Assembly (NCBI RefSeq): GCF_016919005.1
Contig: NZ_JAFFQE010000006.1
Location: 266,721 to 330,720, forward strand
Source of the DNA: Desulfopila inferna
GTDB lineage: Bacteria > Desulfobacterota > Desulfobulbia > Desulfobulbales > Desulfocapsaceae
Length of the DNA: 64,000 bases
Reading direction: 5' to 3'
Under the pieces are notes generated by a model. The model did no database searches. It was not told the DNA's origin and saw only the letters and a list, made by a program, of their open reading frames with translations. A program made the position numbers and the translations under genes. Shown piece by piece: positions 18,705 through 26,984 of this stretch. How positions within the stretch are numbered: the first letter of the stretch is position 1; each line of letters begins with the position of its first letter.

Positions 18705-19892
18705 CTAAAATATGCGGGAGATGACCTCGACAAACTCTCTGTTGGCCTTCTCGATGGTGAACCGACGTTTGACGGTATCCACGGCTGAAGCGGCCAGTTT
18801 CTTCCGGTATGGTTCGTCGTCAATCAATGCGGAAAGTGTCCTCACCAAATTTTCGTGATCCCGGGGAGGGTAGAGAACTCCATTCTCGCCGCTGCTGATG
18901 GCCTCCTTGTTGCCGCAGTTGTCGGGCACAACCGTTGCCAGTCCGGCACTCATATACTCAAGTATTGAGAGGGAAAAGGCCTCGCCCTGAGACGCCTGGA
19001 CACCAATATCGCAGGACTGGAGAATCCGGGAGATATCCGATCTTCTTCCACCAAAAATGAATTTGCCGCCCAGATTGCATTCCCTTGTCTGACTGCGAAA
19101 TGCCTCGATATCAGGGCCATCGCCGCAATAGAGAAAATAGACATTGTTTTTACCTTGTTCGTTGATGAGTGCATGGGCACAGCGGATCAAAAAATCGATT
19201 CCCTTATAGTAGGTCGCCCGTCCGGTAGTAACGACAACGACGGCCTCTGCGGGGATGGAAAATTGCCGCCTGGCGTAATTTCTGTTATCTTGACTCATGG
19301 TTATGGGATGGATACCATTAAGCACGTAGGAACATTTGGCGGCCGGTATACATCCGCTCTCGAGAAAACGATCATAGACGAACTTCGAAACCCCGATGTA
19401 ATGATCACAGGAAAACCAGCCCAGTGCATGAACAGACGACTTGAACATCCTTTTCCACATGGGCGCGAGAGGCCGTTCTCCGGGCGCATGATCATGGACC
19501 ACGATTTTCTCGACCCCCCATCTTCTCAAGGAGAAGTACTCCATGCCGTAGTTCTTCTTGTCCGTAAGATAGATGAACCTGATATCATTGTCTCTGATAA
19601 TTTTTTTTAATCTTTCCCGGACGGGCTTGGGCCGGAAAGCGAATTTTCCTTCAATCAGCTGAATGGATGACTCTGCTATCGCCGGGGGAACCGTGGTGAT
19701 TTTCGGATAGAGCAGGAAACATTTTTTCGATCCTTTCGAGGCATATTGGGCGATCTGAACCCAGAAATTCTCCATCAACCACCAGGCATAACCAACATCC
19801 GAGGCATAGTTGGCGACCAGTAGTATATTCCCATCGGCCCTCTGACCTTTCGCAAAAGGGAAGGACTGCAATGCTACATTTTCTCCCTTCAT
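18705..19892 (-). CDS. Family 4 glycosyltransferase, 395 aa
   Basis: The acceptor half has ILLVANYASDVGYAWWLMEN. Mid-protein, the sequence HDHAPGERPLAP replaces the usual HSH. The donor half has TTGRATYYKGIDFLI and EAFSLSILEYMSAGLA. Its start overlaps the stop of the sulfotransferase gene by 4 bases (ATGA), so the two are translationally coupled. This suggests that the sugar it adds is the one sulfated by its partner, which is inference only. Confidence 0.9.
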   Translation of the reverse strand: MKGENVALQSFPFAKGQRADGNILLVANYASDVGYAWWLMENFWVQIAQYASKGSKKCFLLYPKITTVPPAIAESSIQLIEGKFAFRPKPVRERLKKIIRDNDIRFIYLTDKKNYGMEYFSLRRWGVEKIVVHDHAPGERPLAPMWKRMFKSSVHALGWFSCDHYIGVSKFVYDRFLESGCIPAAKCSYVLNGIHPITMSQDNRNYARRQFSIPAEAVVVVTTGRATYYKGIDFLIRCAHALINEQGKNNVYFLYCGDGPDIEAFRSQTRECNLGGKFIFGGRRSDISRILQSCDIGVQASQGEAFSLSILEYMSAGLATVVPDNCGNKEAISSGENGVLYPPRDHENLVRTLSALIDDEPYRKKLAASAVDTVKRRFTIEKANREFVEVISRIF

Positions 19893-20749
19893 GAGGCGAC
19901 TCGCAGAAGAGGCTCACTGATGACTTCATAGCCGAAATGGTTGATATGTTTTCCGGCAATGCCATTGATTATCTCAAGGTCCTCGCGCGAAAGCCTCCGC
20001 AGACTTTGCATATTCATGTTCTTGATCGGCTCATTTCTTTCATGAACCGCAAAAGGTTTTTGCGGGTCGAAATTCCACCTCTCCTCGATGCCGGTAAAGC
20101 GCAGAATCCGCGCCAATTCCGCCGTGGTCTTTTCAACGATATCCTCATAACGGGTCCACATGAACCTGTCGAGGTAGTGTGAATCTTCTTCGATTACCTC
20201 GTTTGAGCGCACCCACTGCCGGGCGCAGTCCTGAAGGGGCCAGCCGTCCTTTAGATGCTGCGGCTCGGCCTTGCGGGAGATTCCCTCAATGGCGGCGTAG
20301 GGATTGCGAATGATGGCGATGAAATGGGCATCTTCAAAATGCTTTTGCAGCCAGCGGGTTCGCGCCCCGTTCGGCGGAGACTTTTCCAGGAGAATGGTTT
20401 TGGAGAGATCCAGTCTCATCCCCCACTCCTTTTTTATGCGCGCCACATCGGGTCCTTCATCCTTCTCCGTCAACCTGTACAAATCTTCGCGGCGTACCCA
20501 CATTCTCGGCAGCCCCAATATATGATCCGAGGGAAATTGGTCGGTGAGAAACTGCCCTTCGGTGGTGAGACCGCTGATCAGCGGATGCGTGGAGAGAATC
20601 TCACTCAAAAGCGTGGTCCCTGAGTTATAGCAGCCAACGATGAAAACCCAGCGCTTGCCGGTGGGAACAGGAGTAAAGGTGATCTTCAATTCGCGATGCA
20701 TCTCCCCGAGACAACGCCGTACTACTTTTTTCCATCGAGTGCCGACCAT
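19889..20749 (-). CDS. Sulfotransferase (PAPS-dependent), 286 aa
   Basis: VFIVGCYNSGTTLLSEIL at about residues 36-53 is the PAPS 5' loop. FIAIIRNPYAAIEGISR near residue 148 holds the 3'-phosphate contacts. LLEKSPPNGARTRWL between them is common in this group. The ATG at 20749 is preferred because AAGGAG lies 7 bases upstream; a GTG two codons earlier is too close to that site. The gene is coupled to the GT4 gene that follows. Its product is likely cytoplasmic and soluble. Confidence 0.9.
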   Translation of the reverse strand: MVGTRWKKVVRRCLGEMHRELKITFTPVPTGKRWVFIVGCYNSGTTLLSEILSTHPLISGLTTEGQFLTDQFPSDHILGLPRMWVRREDLYRLTEKDEGPDVARIKKEWGMRLDLSKTILLEKSPPNGARTRWLQKHFEDAHFIAIIRNPYAAIEGISRKAEPQHLKDGWPLQDCARQWVRSNEVIEEDSHYLDRFMWTRYEDIVEKTTAELARILRFTGIEERWNFDPQKPFAVHERNEPIKNMNMQSLRRLSREDLEIINGIAGKHINHFGYEVISEPLLRVAS

Positions 20750-20862
20750 TTTCACTCTCCTTCGAATCTACTGTCTTTTTGTAAAAACATAAAAAATAGT
20801 TCCTGAACCAGGTACATAGCAAAGCTTATGAACCATTTTCAACACACATGATATCTAATGAA

Positions 20863-22128
20863 TCAATCAGCCCCAACTGTACGAGAGGAGAAAAGTGGCT
20901 GGTTGTTGAATATACTGGCATAGATACTCTCGATACTCTTGATATTTCGGCGGATATGAAAATGTTCTACGACTCTTTTGCGCCCCGCATCCCCCATTTC
21001 CTCAGCGATCTGCGGGTTTTCTAAAAGATGGAGAATGGCATCCGCCAGGGAGCGAGGGTCTCCTGAGGCAAAGATGCTCCCAGTTTCACCATCCTCGACA
21101 ATTTCAGGACCCGCTCCGATATCAGGCGTGACCACTGGCTTTCCGAGGACCATGCCCTCCAGAAGGACCCTGCCGAAAGGTTCGGGCTGTATGGAAGCAT
21201 GAACAACGACGCGAAGAACATTGATCAGGCATGGAATGTCTGTTCTATAACCCGTAATTATTATATTCTTCTCAAGGTTCCTCTCCGATATGAGTTTGCG
21301 GATGTCGTCATAATAATCTCGCGCTGACTCCGCCCAGGTGCCTATTATCAAGCATCTGGCATTAGGTATCTTTTCGACAATCAAATCCATTGCTCGGACC
21401 ATTAGCCCTTGCCCCTTCCATGGTTTAATATTCCCTATCAACCCGATGACAGGATCGGAGATATTCAGTTCAAACTCATCCATTATGGTTTCCTTTGACT
21501 TGGAAATAGTAAATTCCTCGGGATCCAGGCCGTTGTAAACCAGGTGCAGTTGCTTTTTGGGAAAACCGTTTTCAAGAAGTCTGTTTTCAACGGACTTCGA
21601 AATGCAGAAGATAGCCTTTAATCTCTTTGCATTTAATCGGTAGAGAAACGGATAGGAATCATTTATTCCTCTTTCGTGAGCCACGACATGACTACTTGTA
21701 AACAGCGAAGCCAGAATCCACTCCTGAGGACGTAAGAGTGTGTTATTTAAATGAATGAGGTCAATCTTTTCTCTTTTGATGAAACCGATACACTGGAAAG
21801 ACGGCAGGAGAAACAAACGGAAATAGTTAATTAGCTTTTGCAAAACAAGAAGAGGAGGGCCATAGATGGAAGAGACTTTGTTTGAAGTATATTGGTTATT
21901 GTTCTTCTTGAAAAAATTCAATGGCATGGCTTTGTCGATGATATGGACCTTACAGCCCGCCTTTTCGTACCGCTCGATCAATTCGTTCTCTCTGTAGAAA
22001 GCAACCGTAGGGACATACTTAGTCTTATCAAGTCCCTGGATGAGATAGAGAAGGCTGAAATATGATCCGCCGATGGTCCCATCAACATTTGATTCGACAT
22101 ACAGTATTTTTTTGCGGTTGTCATTCAC
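20863..22128 (-). CDS. Family 4 glycosyltransferase, 421 aa, GTG start
   Basis: ILYVESNVDGTIGGSYFSLL opens the acceptor half. GLIGNIKPWKGQGLMV and EPFGRVLLEGMVLGKP mark the donor half. It is a paralog of the protein at 17.3-18.5 kb over its whole length, but the two are separated by a GT4-sulfotransferase pair. The GTG at 22128 is used; no ATG gives a better fit, and AGGA lies 10 bases before it. A duplicated transferase may add the same sugar at two positions or have changed specificity. Confidence 0.9.
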   Translation of the reverse strand: MNDNRKKILYVESNVDGTIGGSYFSLLYLIQGLDKTKYVPTVAFYRENELIERYEKAGCKVHIIDKAMPLNFFKKNNNQYTSNKVSSIYGPPLLVLQKLINYFRLFLLPSFQCIGFIKREKIDLIHLNNTLLRPQEWILASLFTSSHVVAHERGINDSYPFLYRLNAKRLKAIFCISKSVENRLLENGFPKKQLHLVYNGLDPEEFTISKSKETIMDEFELNISDPVIGLIGNIKPWKGQGLMVRAMDLIVEKIPNARCLIIGTWAESARDYYDDIRKLISERNLEKNIIITGYRTDIPCLINVLRVVVHASIQPEPFGRVLLEGMVLGKPVVTPDIGAGPEIVEDGETGSIFASGDPRSLADAILHLLENPQIAEEMGDAGRKRVVEHFHIRRNIKSIESIYASIFNNQPLFSSRTVGAD

Positions 22129-22298
22129 AATGGGTATGTCCTATATGCTTTATGAAATAACGGAAAGGCCAGTCCTTGAGCGGGTAAACTTATCATTTCA
22201 TTTTAGATTCGTTCACCAGAAAGTGGGATGAATCAATAGAGAGGAGCACAAAAGTTGAACCTTATCTCATCTTTGCGCTCCTCTCCAGATTCGTACGA

Positions 22299-23213
22299 TT
22301 ACCTGTCGCCGTTGCCACTGATAGCCGGCACCACCATCATCAGTATGGCACTCTTTTTAGTGAACATGGCAGTACATACTTTCGACGCATCGAGTGTGAC
22401 GTTGCCAGCGCTATCGCAATCACCGAGCCAGGTCCTGAAACGAGAGTCATCATCGGCTGTAGCGGTCAGGGACAGATTAGAACCGGCATCAAATACAGAA
22501 TCGGCGTCGAAGAAAAATCTACAGTCGTCCCGGCAATATATGCCGACGTCGTCAGAGGTGGAGGTATAGGCGCCGGTGACTGTCCCCGATCCTGAACCGG
22601 GCATGGAGATGTCGAGGCTGTAATAGGTATTCTCTCCTCTTACGGCCCAACCGTTATTGCTGCTTGCCTCCCCCTGCCGTGCAATGATCCCATGCTCGAA
22701 GTTGGCCTTATATACTTGACCCTCATCCGGATACGTTGGATATGGCGAAGAACTCCAATAATCGTAATTGCCGCCGCTGCTCGGCACATTTATGAAGTGG
22801 GGCGTGGCCGGAAGAGCGGTAGTGTCGGTTCCGAAATCCATCAGACTCCACAATTCGAGAATATTGGGAAGGCGCCATTCCCCAGGGCTGTAGTCGTCAG
22901 TCAAACCGCAAACTCCACTGTCTAATGAATCCACCCAGGAAAGGGTTTCCTGCCAGTTATTCAGGCCTGCACAACCTGCATCGCGCAACCATATCAGGCC
23001 GGTGAGATTATCGGTTACCGTGCCGTTTCCGTTGGCGACAAACCTGGGTGAAGGAAGGGGAAAGCCGCGTTGCAGATCCCCATCTTCAAAGTCACTGTCA
23101 CTGGAAAATGAAGTAGCCTGTCCGGTCATTGGCACATCCGCCGGGGCGGCGAAAAGATTTGTCACTGCCGTCACACTGAGCACAATCATGAGAAGCAAGG
23201 TATATATTTTCAT
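22299..23213 (-). CDS. Secreted DUF1566 (Lcl C-terminal-like) protein, 304 aa
   Basis: The ATG at 23213 has GGAG 8 bases upstream and starts a signal peptide (MKIYTLLLMIVLSVTAVTNL, then FAAPA). Residues 60-210 are a DUF1566 domain with VTDNLTGLIWLRDAG, WVDSLDSGVCG, GEWRLPNILEL and YWSSSPY. After it comes a domain of about 80 residues with cysteines (IYCRDDCRFFF, TWLGDCD, KVCTAMF), which resembles short bacterial repeats found after secreted domains. The domain's function is unknown. Next gene upstream is a second DUF1566 protein, so the pair is likely a duplication. It probably acts outside the cell, perhaps with the polysaccharide. Confidence 0.82.
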   Translation of the reverse strand: MKIYTLLLMIVLSVTAVTNLFAAPADVPMTGQATSFSSDSDFEDGDLQRGFPLPSPRFVANGNGTVTDNLTGLIWLRDAGCAGLNNWQETLSWVDSLDSGVCGLTDDYSPGEWRLPNILELWSLMDFGTDTTALPATPHFINVPSSGGNYDYWSSSPYPTYPDEGQVYKANFEHGIIARQGEASSNNGWAVRGENTYYSLDISMPGSGSGTVTGAYTSTSDDVGIYCRDDCRFFFDADSVFDAGSNLSLTATADDDSRFRTWLGDCDSAGNVTLDASKVCTAMFTKKSAILMMVVPAISGNGDR

Positions 23214-23347
23214 ATTTTTCTCTCCGTTGATCACGCAGCTGACTATAGCCGATGAACTGGTAGTATGGATGAGCTGCGATAAAATTTTCATTTATAAAAA
23301 AGTATAAAAATCTCGACATTGCCTGTCAGCATATTTCCTACCATGTG

Positions 23348-23995
23348 CTAATCGCATCCACCACCGCCTATGCTGCTGCAATCCTTTACCGGCCAGGAAT
23401 AGATTTCTACCGCGATACCTATATCGTTTACCGGGTTGACCTTATCGTATGTTGCGGTAATTCCTCGAGCTATATTGACCGTATGAGCAAAATTATCCGC
23501 AAAAGCGGAAGTGGAGGTCCAGTAAAGCGCAGTACTCTGGAGAAACTGGCCGTTGTTGAAAGGATTGCCCTCACTCCACTGTGCTGAACCATTCGCATTC
23601 GACAATGCCGGCTGGCGATATTTAAAATTCATAAGGCTTACCAACTCACGAATATTAGGCAGCCGCCAGTCACCAGCGCCGGACCCGTCGCTCAGCCCGC
23701 ACTCTCCATCGCTAACCGACACCGCCCAGTCGAGGGCATCTGTCCAGCTCATGTCACCGCCGCAGTTGACATTTTTCAGCCAAATAAGACCGGTAAGATT
23801 ATCTCTGACCGTCCCGTCGCCATTGTCTATGAAGCTGGGAATGGGATGAGGCATGCCAGCCTGGATTTCACCGTCATCACCTGCGACTCCGCTTAGGTCT
23901 TCGGTTATACCGGTGCGTGGCATATTCTGTTCAGCCATCACCAGCGGGGAGATAAATAAAGTCGCCAGCGCTATAATTATTCCTGTTTTTCTCAT
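23348..23995 (-). CDS. Secreted DUF1566 protein, 215 aa
   Basis: AAGGAGACAAGGGT before the ATG is a strong ribosome site. MRKTGIIIALATLFISPLVM with AEQN is a signal peptide. The DUF1566 domain fills the rest: VRDNLTGLIWLKNVNCGG, GDWRLPNIRELVSLMNF and LYWTSTSAFADN. It ends with a cysteine-containing tail (DCSSIGGGGCD). It is shorter than the neighbour, lacking the added C-terminal domain. The two share DNLTGLIWL and WRLPNI. No catalytic role is known for the family. Confidence 0.82.
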   Translation of the reverse strand: MRKTGIIIALATLFISPLVMAEQNMPRTGITEDLSGVAGDDGEIQAGMPHPIPSFIDNGDGTVRDNLTGLIWLKNVNCGGDMSWTDALDWAVSVSDGECGLSDGSGAGDWRLPNIRELVSLMNFKYRQPALSNANGSAQWSEGNPFNNGQFLQSTALYWTSTSAFADNFAHTVNIARGITATYDKVNPVNDIGIAVEIYSWPVKDCSSIGGGGCD

Positions 23996-24800
23996 ACCCT
24001 TGTCTCCTTTACAAATGTTAAATCTTCAAATTCGTACGCAATTTCTACTCCGGTTCAAAAAAAATTACACAAATGAAGAACGATTGAATTACCACAAGGA
24101 AAACTACTGTTTGCCTCCGGGGCGAAAACCATATAAATGATTGATCCTGCCCCTTTTAGCTTGTTGTGAAGGATAACATAATTAAGTATAGCGATTTAGC
24201 GCCCAAACACAAGCAACTCATCTCAAGAATTACATAAAATCAGATTAACACATTGAATATGTGTCATTATATCCAGATAATTGTTTTTTGAATAAATTCA
24301 ACTACTGTACCCATGGTTGCATCAATTATCTCCACTAATAATGTCTTTATGCAAATTCACCTGAAGCGGACTTTTTCGAAAACAAGAGCCGGCAACTTCT
24401 GTTTTTAGACTCATGGCATCATTGCTCAATCGTCACCAAAACCTTCAGGAATCATCAACAAACTCAAGGTGGGCTAACCTCTGGTATTTGGTACCCATAT
24501 CTGATATTACATAATATTATTCATCAGAGATGAAAGCTCTGGGGCAAGCTTCCTAGAGAGGTGTCACCTCAATTCAAGGTACTTTTTTTTAAATGGCAAA
24601 GGTGGGGAAAAAGAAAACCGGGCGGTTGGGCGGGAACTGACAATTACGGACTCAACCCGCTCGATCCCACCTGTAATACCAGGTGGGACCGAGCGAGATT
24701 TACCAAAGCAATCAAACCTTAAAAAGGTGATCTAGATCCTTGAAAAGTGAGCTGACGGCAAGAAAGGAGGCAGGTTATTTATGAGACGAGGCAGAGGGGT
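23996..24800. other. Gene-free stretch of 0.8 kb with a strong hairpin
   Basis: No reading frame here looks coding on either strand. The sequence is A+T-rich up to about 24590 and then changes to a G+C-rich part with the strong hairpin at 24658-24695. A purine-rich AAGAAAGGAGGCAGG lies near 24760 but leads to no gene. The promoter of the DUF1566 gene at 23995 (minus) must lie in the left part. Confidence 0.5.
24658..24695. repeat. Strong hairpin, 15 paired bases with one mismatch
   Basis: CGCTCG (24658-24663) and TCCCACCTG (24665-24673) pair with CAGGTGGGA (24680-24688) and CGAGCG (24690-24695) around a 6-base loop TAATAC, leaving one A/C mismatch. It lies about 105 bp past the stop of the minus-strand gene at 24801. 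On that strand the next T-rich run is some 45 bases further (TTTTCTTTTT). It may end that transcript or protect its 3' end; it could also be a dispersed repeat. Confidence 0.6.
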
Positions 24801-26411
24801 TTAGATTGGATTGGTCTGCGCGAGAATCAGATCGTCATACCACTGCCTTCCATTGGAGCCGCTGCTGTCCGTGGCATAGCTTGATAGTATGAGCTTGTTC
24901 ATGCCGTAATTACTACGTTGCCTGATATCGACGTTGTTGTAATCAATCTTGAGGGTATCGTTGACCCAAAGCCGTACGATGCCATCCGATGCTCCCGGTG
25001 TGTTCAACCGCACAAAGAGTTTCAATTTATCCCAGCGATCACCAACGACCGCTGCCGGTGAACCGATATTGGTCGGTAATCCGTTAAACTGCCAGGTGTC
25101 GATGTAAGAATGATCCACTGCGTATTGTCCATAACGGTTGACATAGACGTAGACCTGATAACGCCTCTGGCTGCTCTGACCGTCAGTCAGATTGATAATG
25201 GCGATTTTCTGGGAATTGCTCGGCCAGGAATATCCAGAGGAAAATTTCGAGTAAAGCTGCAAATACACCTCCTCCACCTTTTCTCTGTTGACATTGAAAA
25301 AATCGCCGAAGACGAAATCGGCATAGTTATCGCTGTGCGTACCCCTCGTCAGAGGGGCAGTCGCGCAATACGTACCGCTACGAGGGGCATCGCTGCTGAC
25401 GGCGAGATTGGAGGTTACGCTGCGATTGAATTCGCTGAAATCTGCGGACTCAAAAGTCGCTCTCCAGGGTAAGCCTGTATCGGCAATGGGCTCCAGTGGC
25501 GTATTAGAGGTGGTGCTTGAGATCGAAAAACCAGAGGGTATGGAAACACCTGGCCTGATGCTCCCTTGGGAGCCGAAACCGGACGGCGGACCTATGTAGT
25601 TCGTATCAATGACGACCTCATCTAATTTGAAGTAGGCCGTCGGATCGGAACCGCTGAAAGACCGAGCTTCCCAATAGCCCATGATTCTCTGAACGTGATA
25701 CCACCAGTTTGAGGTGTCGACATAGGTGTAGGTTTGATATGGACTCCTTCCGCCCTCGGAGTTCTGTTCCCCGTCGAGGGTATCGATAAAGAGCGAGAAT
25801 ACACCGGTGTTCAGATCAAGTTCCGCCTCGAAGGAGATCCACTCTTCAAGGTGATCGACTATATTGAATCTGGTTTTGCCCGGCTCCGGGGGCTCCTGTC
25901 CGCCGCACTCGATATTCTCGCAGATATAAGGCGACTGTTCAGCGGAATTATGGTGCTCCAATATCATACCGCGTTGACCGGAATCGCCTATGCCGGAAAA
26001 GTCGGCGTTGCTTCTTCTGACGATGAGTGTCTTCACCTCTGATGTCTGGGCGTTGTGATAACCGCTTCCGTAATAGGCAAGCCAGCGGATATTGATCCTC
26101 TTCACCCTGCTGCCGCTGCCGGAGGGAAGATTCCAGACACCCAGTCCGGAACCCTTCTCATTGCTGCCGCTGACAAAGGTGAATTTCGGGGCTCCGCTTC
26201 CCTGCCAGCCGCCGGAAGATTCATGGGTGAAGGTGGAGATATCGTCGTATTGCAGCACCAGTGCATCGACATACTCCGTCGAGTTGAAATTTTCGTGGTG
26301 CGGGAAAGAGGTTATGTTTCTGCCGCTGCCGATCATATCGGCCACGACGGGATTGCCCGCCAGGGCAATACTTCCAAAAATAATTAACAATACATAATAC
26401 TTGCAGTTCAT
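24801..26411 (-). CDS. Secreted protein with two lectin/polysaccharide-lyase-like domains, 536 aa
   Basis: AGAGGAAAACGTAT before the ATG is a good ribosome site, followed by a signal peptide (MNCKYYVLLIIFGSIALAGN). Two halves look alike: about residues 30-275 and 310-536 each show a jelly-roll pattern with paired segments. Examples are WISFEAELDLNTGVFSLFID and YFKLDEVVID in the first, and WDKLKLFVRLN, GIVRLWVNDTLKIDYNNV and WYDDLILAQ in the second. A Pro/Ser/Gly linker (about 278-312) joins them. Such folds bind or cleave polysaccharides (concanavalin-like lectins, heparin-lyase-like proteins). Catalytic residues are not identifiable. It may bind or trim the exported polymer. Confidence 0.72.
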   Translation of the reverse strand: MNCKYYVLLIIFGSIALAGNPVVADMIGSGRNITSFPHHENFNSTEYVDALVLQYDDISTFTHESSGGWQGSGAPKFTFVSGSNEKGSGLGVWNLPSGSGSRVKRINIRWLAYYGSGYHNAQTSEVKTLIVRRSNADFSGIGDSGQRGMILEHHNSAEQSPYICENIECGGQEPPEPGKTRFNIVDHLEEWISFEAELDLNTGVFSLFIDTLDGEQNSEGGRSPYQTYTYVDTSNWWYHVQRIMGYWEARSFSGSDPTAYFKLDEVVIDTNYIGPPSGFGSQGSIRPGVSIPSGFSISSTTSNTPLEPIADTGLPWRATFESADFSEFNRSVTSNLAVSSDAPRSGTYCATAPLTRGTHSDNYADFVFGDFFNVNREKVEEVYLQLYSKFSSGYSWPSNSQKIAIINLTDGQSSQRRYQVYVYVNRYGQYAVDHSYIDTWQFNGLPTNIGSPAAVVGDRWDKLKLFVRLNTPGASDGIVRLWVNDTLKIDYNNVDIRQRSNYGMNKLILSSYATDSSGSNGRQWYDDLILAQTNPI

Positions 26412-26700
26412 ATACGTTTTCCTCTATTAAATGAAACTCATGACGCATGAACGCGCCAACACTTTTTATCCAGTTCTTAACTCCCTGCAGTTTTCCCTTC
26501 TTGGGAAAGTGCTTCCCGCCTTATTGCACATTCCATACCAAAAAAAAGAAAACCCAGTTTTACACACCGCTCCGGCGGAATAGCGTGACCAAGCTGCTGA
26601 TAACATGTCGACATTGGTTTATTGAAGAAAAAGCGGTCTGCAATCCTCATTATGGATAAGAATCACCCTTGTGTCAGACAATCGGCAAAGATACAATCAC

Positions 26701-26753
26701 TGCACACTTTCTGCAAAGACCTCACAAACTCTGCACACTTTCCGTAAAGACCC
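26701..26753 (+). repeat. Pair of 22-base direct repeats, 31 bp apart
   Basis: TGCACACTTTCTGCAAAGAC at 26701 recurs as TGCACACTTTCCGTAAAGAC at 26732; over 22 bases 19 match. The start-to-start distance of 31 bp is about three helical turns, so a regulator could bind both on one face. A weaker partial copy (CGGCAAAGA) lies at 26683. The pair is about 130-180 bp upstream of the putative promoter of the asparagine synthase operon. Confidence 0.6.
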
Positions 26754-26882
26754 TATACAAGTCATTTACATGACAGTGAATTATACATTACATTCTTACC
26801 TATCGAAAAAAAAACAACACTGCTGAGGCGTTCATTGAACAATATGCGAAATGATAATTCGATGCATTTCAGATTGGGTCCA

Positions 26883-26912
26883 TTGATTATTGCTTGAAAA
26901 GTATACTATGAT
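26883..26912 (+). promoter_or_regulatory. Likely sigma70 promoter of the asnB-ACP-ligase operon
   Basis: TTGATT (26883-26888) and TATGAT (26907-26912) are 18 bp apart; an overlapping TATACT gives an alternative -10. It lies 73 bp upstream of the asparagine synthase ATG, with no competing gene between. Confidence 0.5.
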
Positions 26913-26984
26913 ATGAATACGTTCTCCTAGAGAAAAGAAGTGCACCATCGGCATCCCTCGCCAAGACAAGCGGAAAAGAAATTT

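Larger units (their letters stand above)
26412..26984. other. Gene-free stretch upstream of the asparagine synthase operon
   Basis: Divergent genes flank it. It contains a pair of 22-base direct repeats (26701-26722 and 26732-26753) and a likely sigma70 promoter (26883-26912). A 70-codon frame at 26447-26659 is open but has no ribosome site or recognisable content. Confidence 0.55.

Noticed and set aside
24081..24140. Possible cyclic-di-GMP riboswitch (GGAGGCAAACAG on the minus strand)
   Set aside because: The second conserved block (GCAAAGCC) and the tetraloop part are absent.
26447..26659. 70-codon plus-strand frame upstream of asnB
   Set aside because: No ribosome site or similarity; it lies in regulatory sequence.
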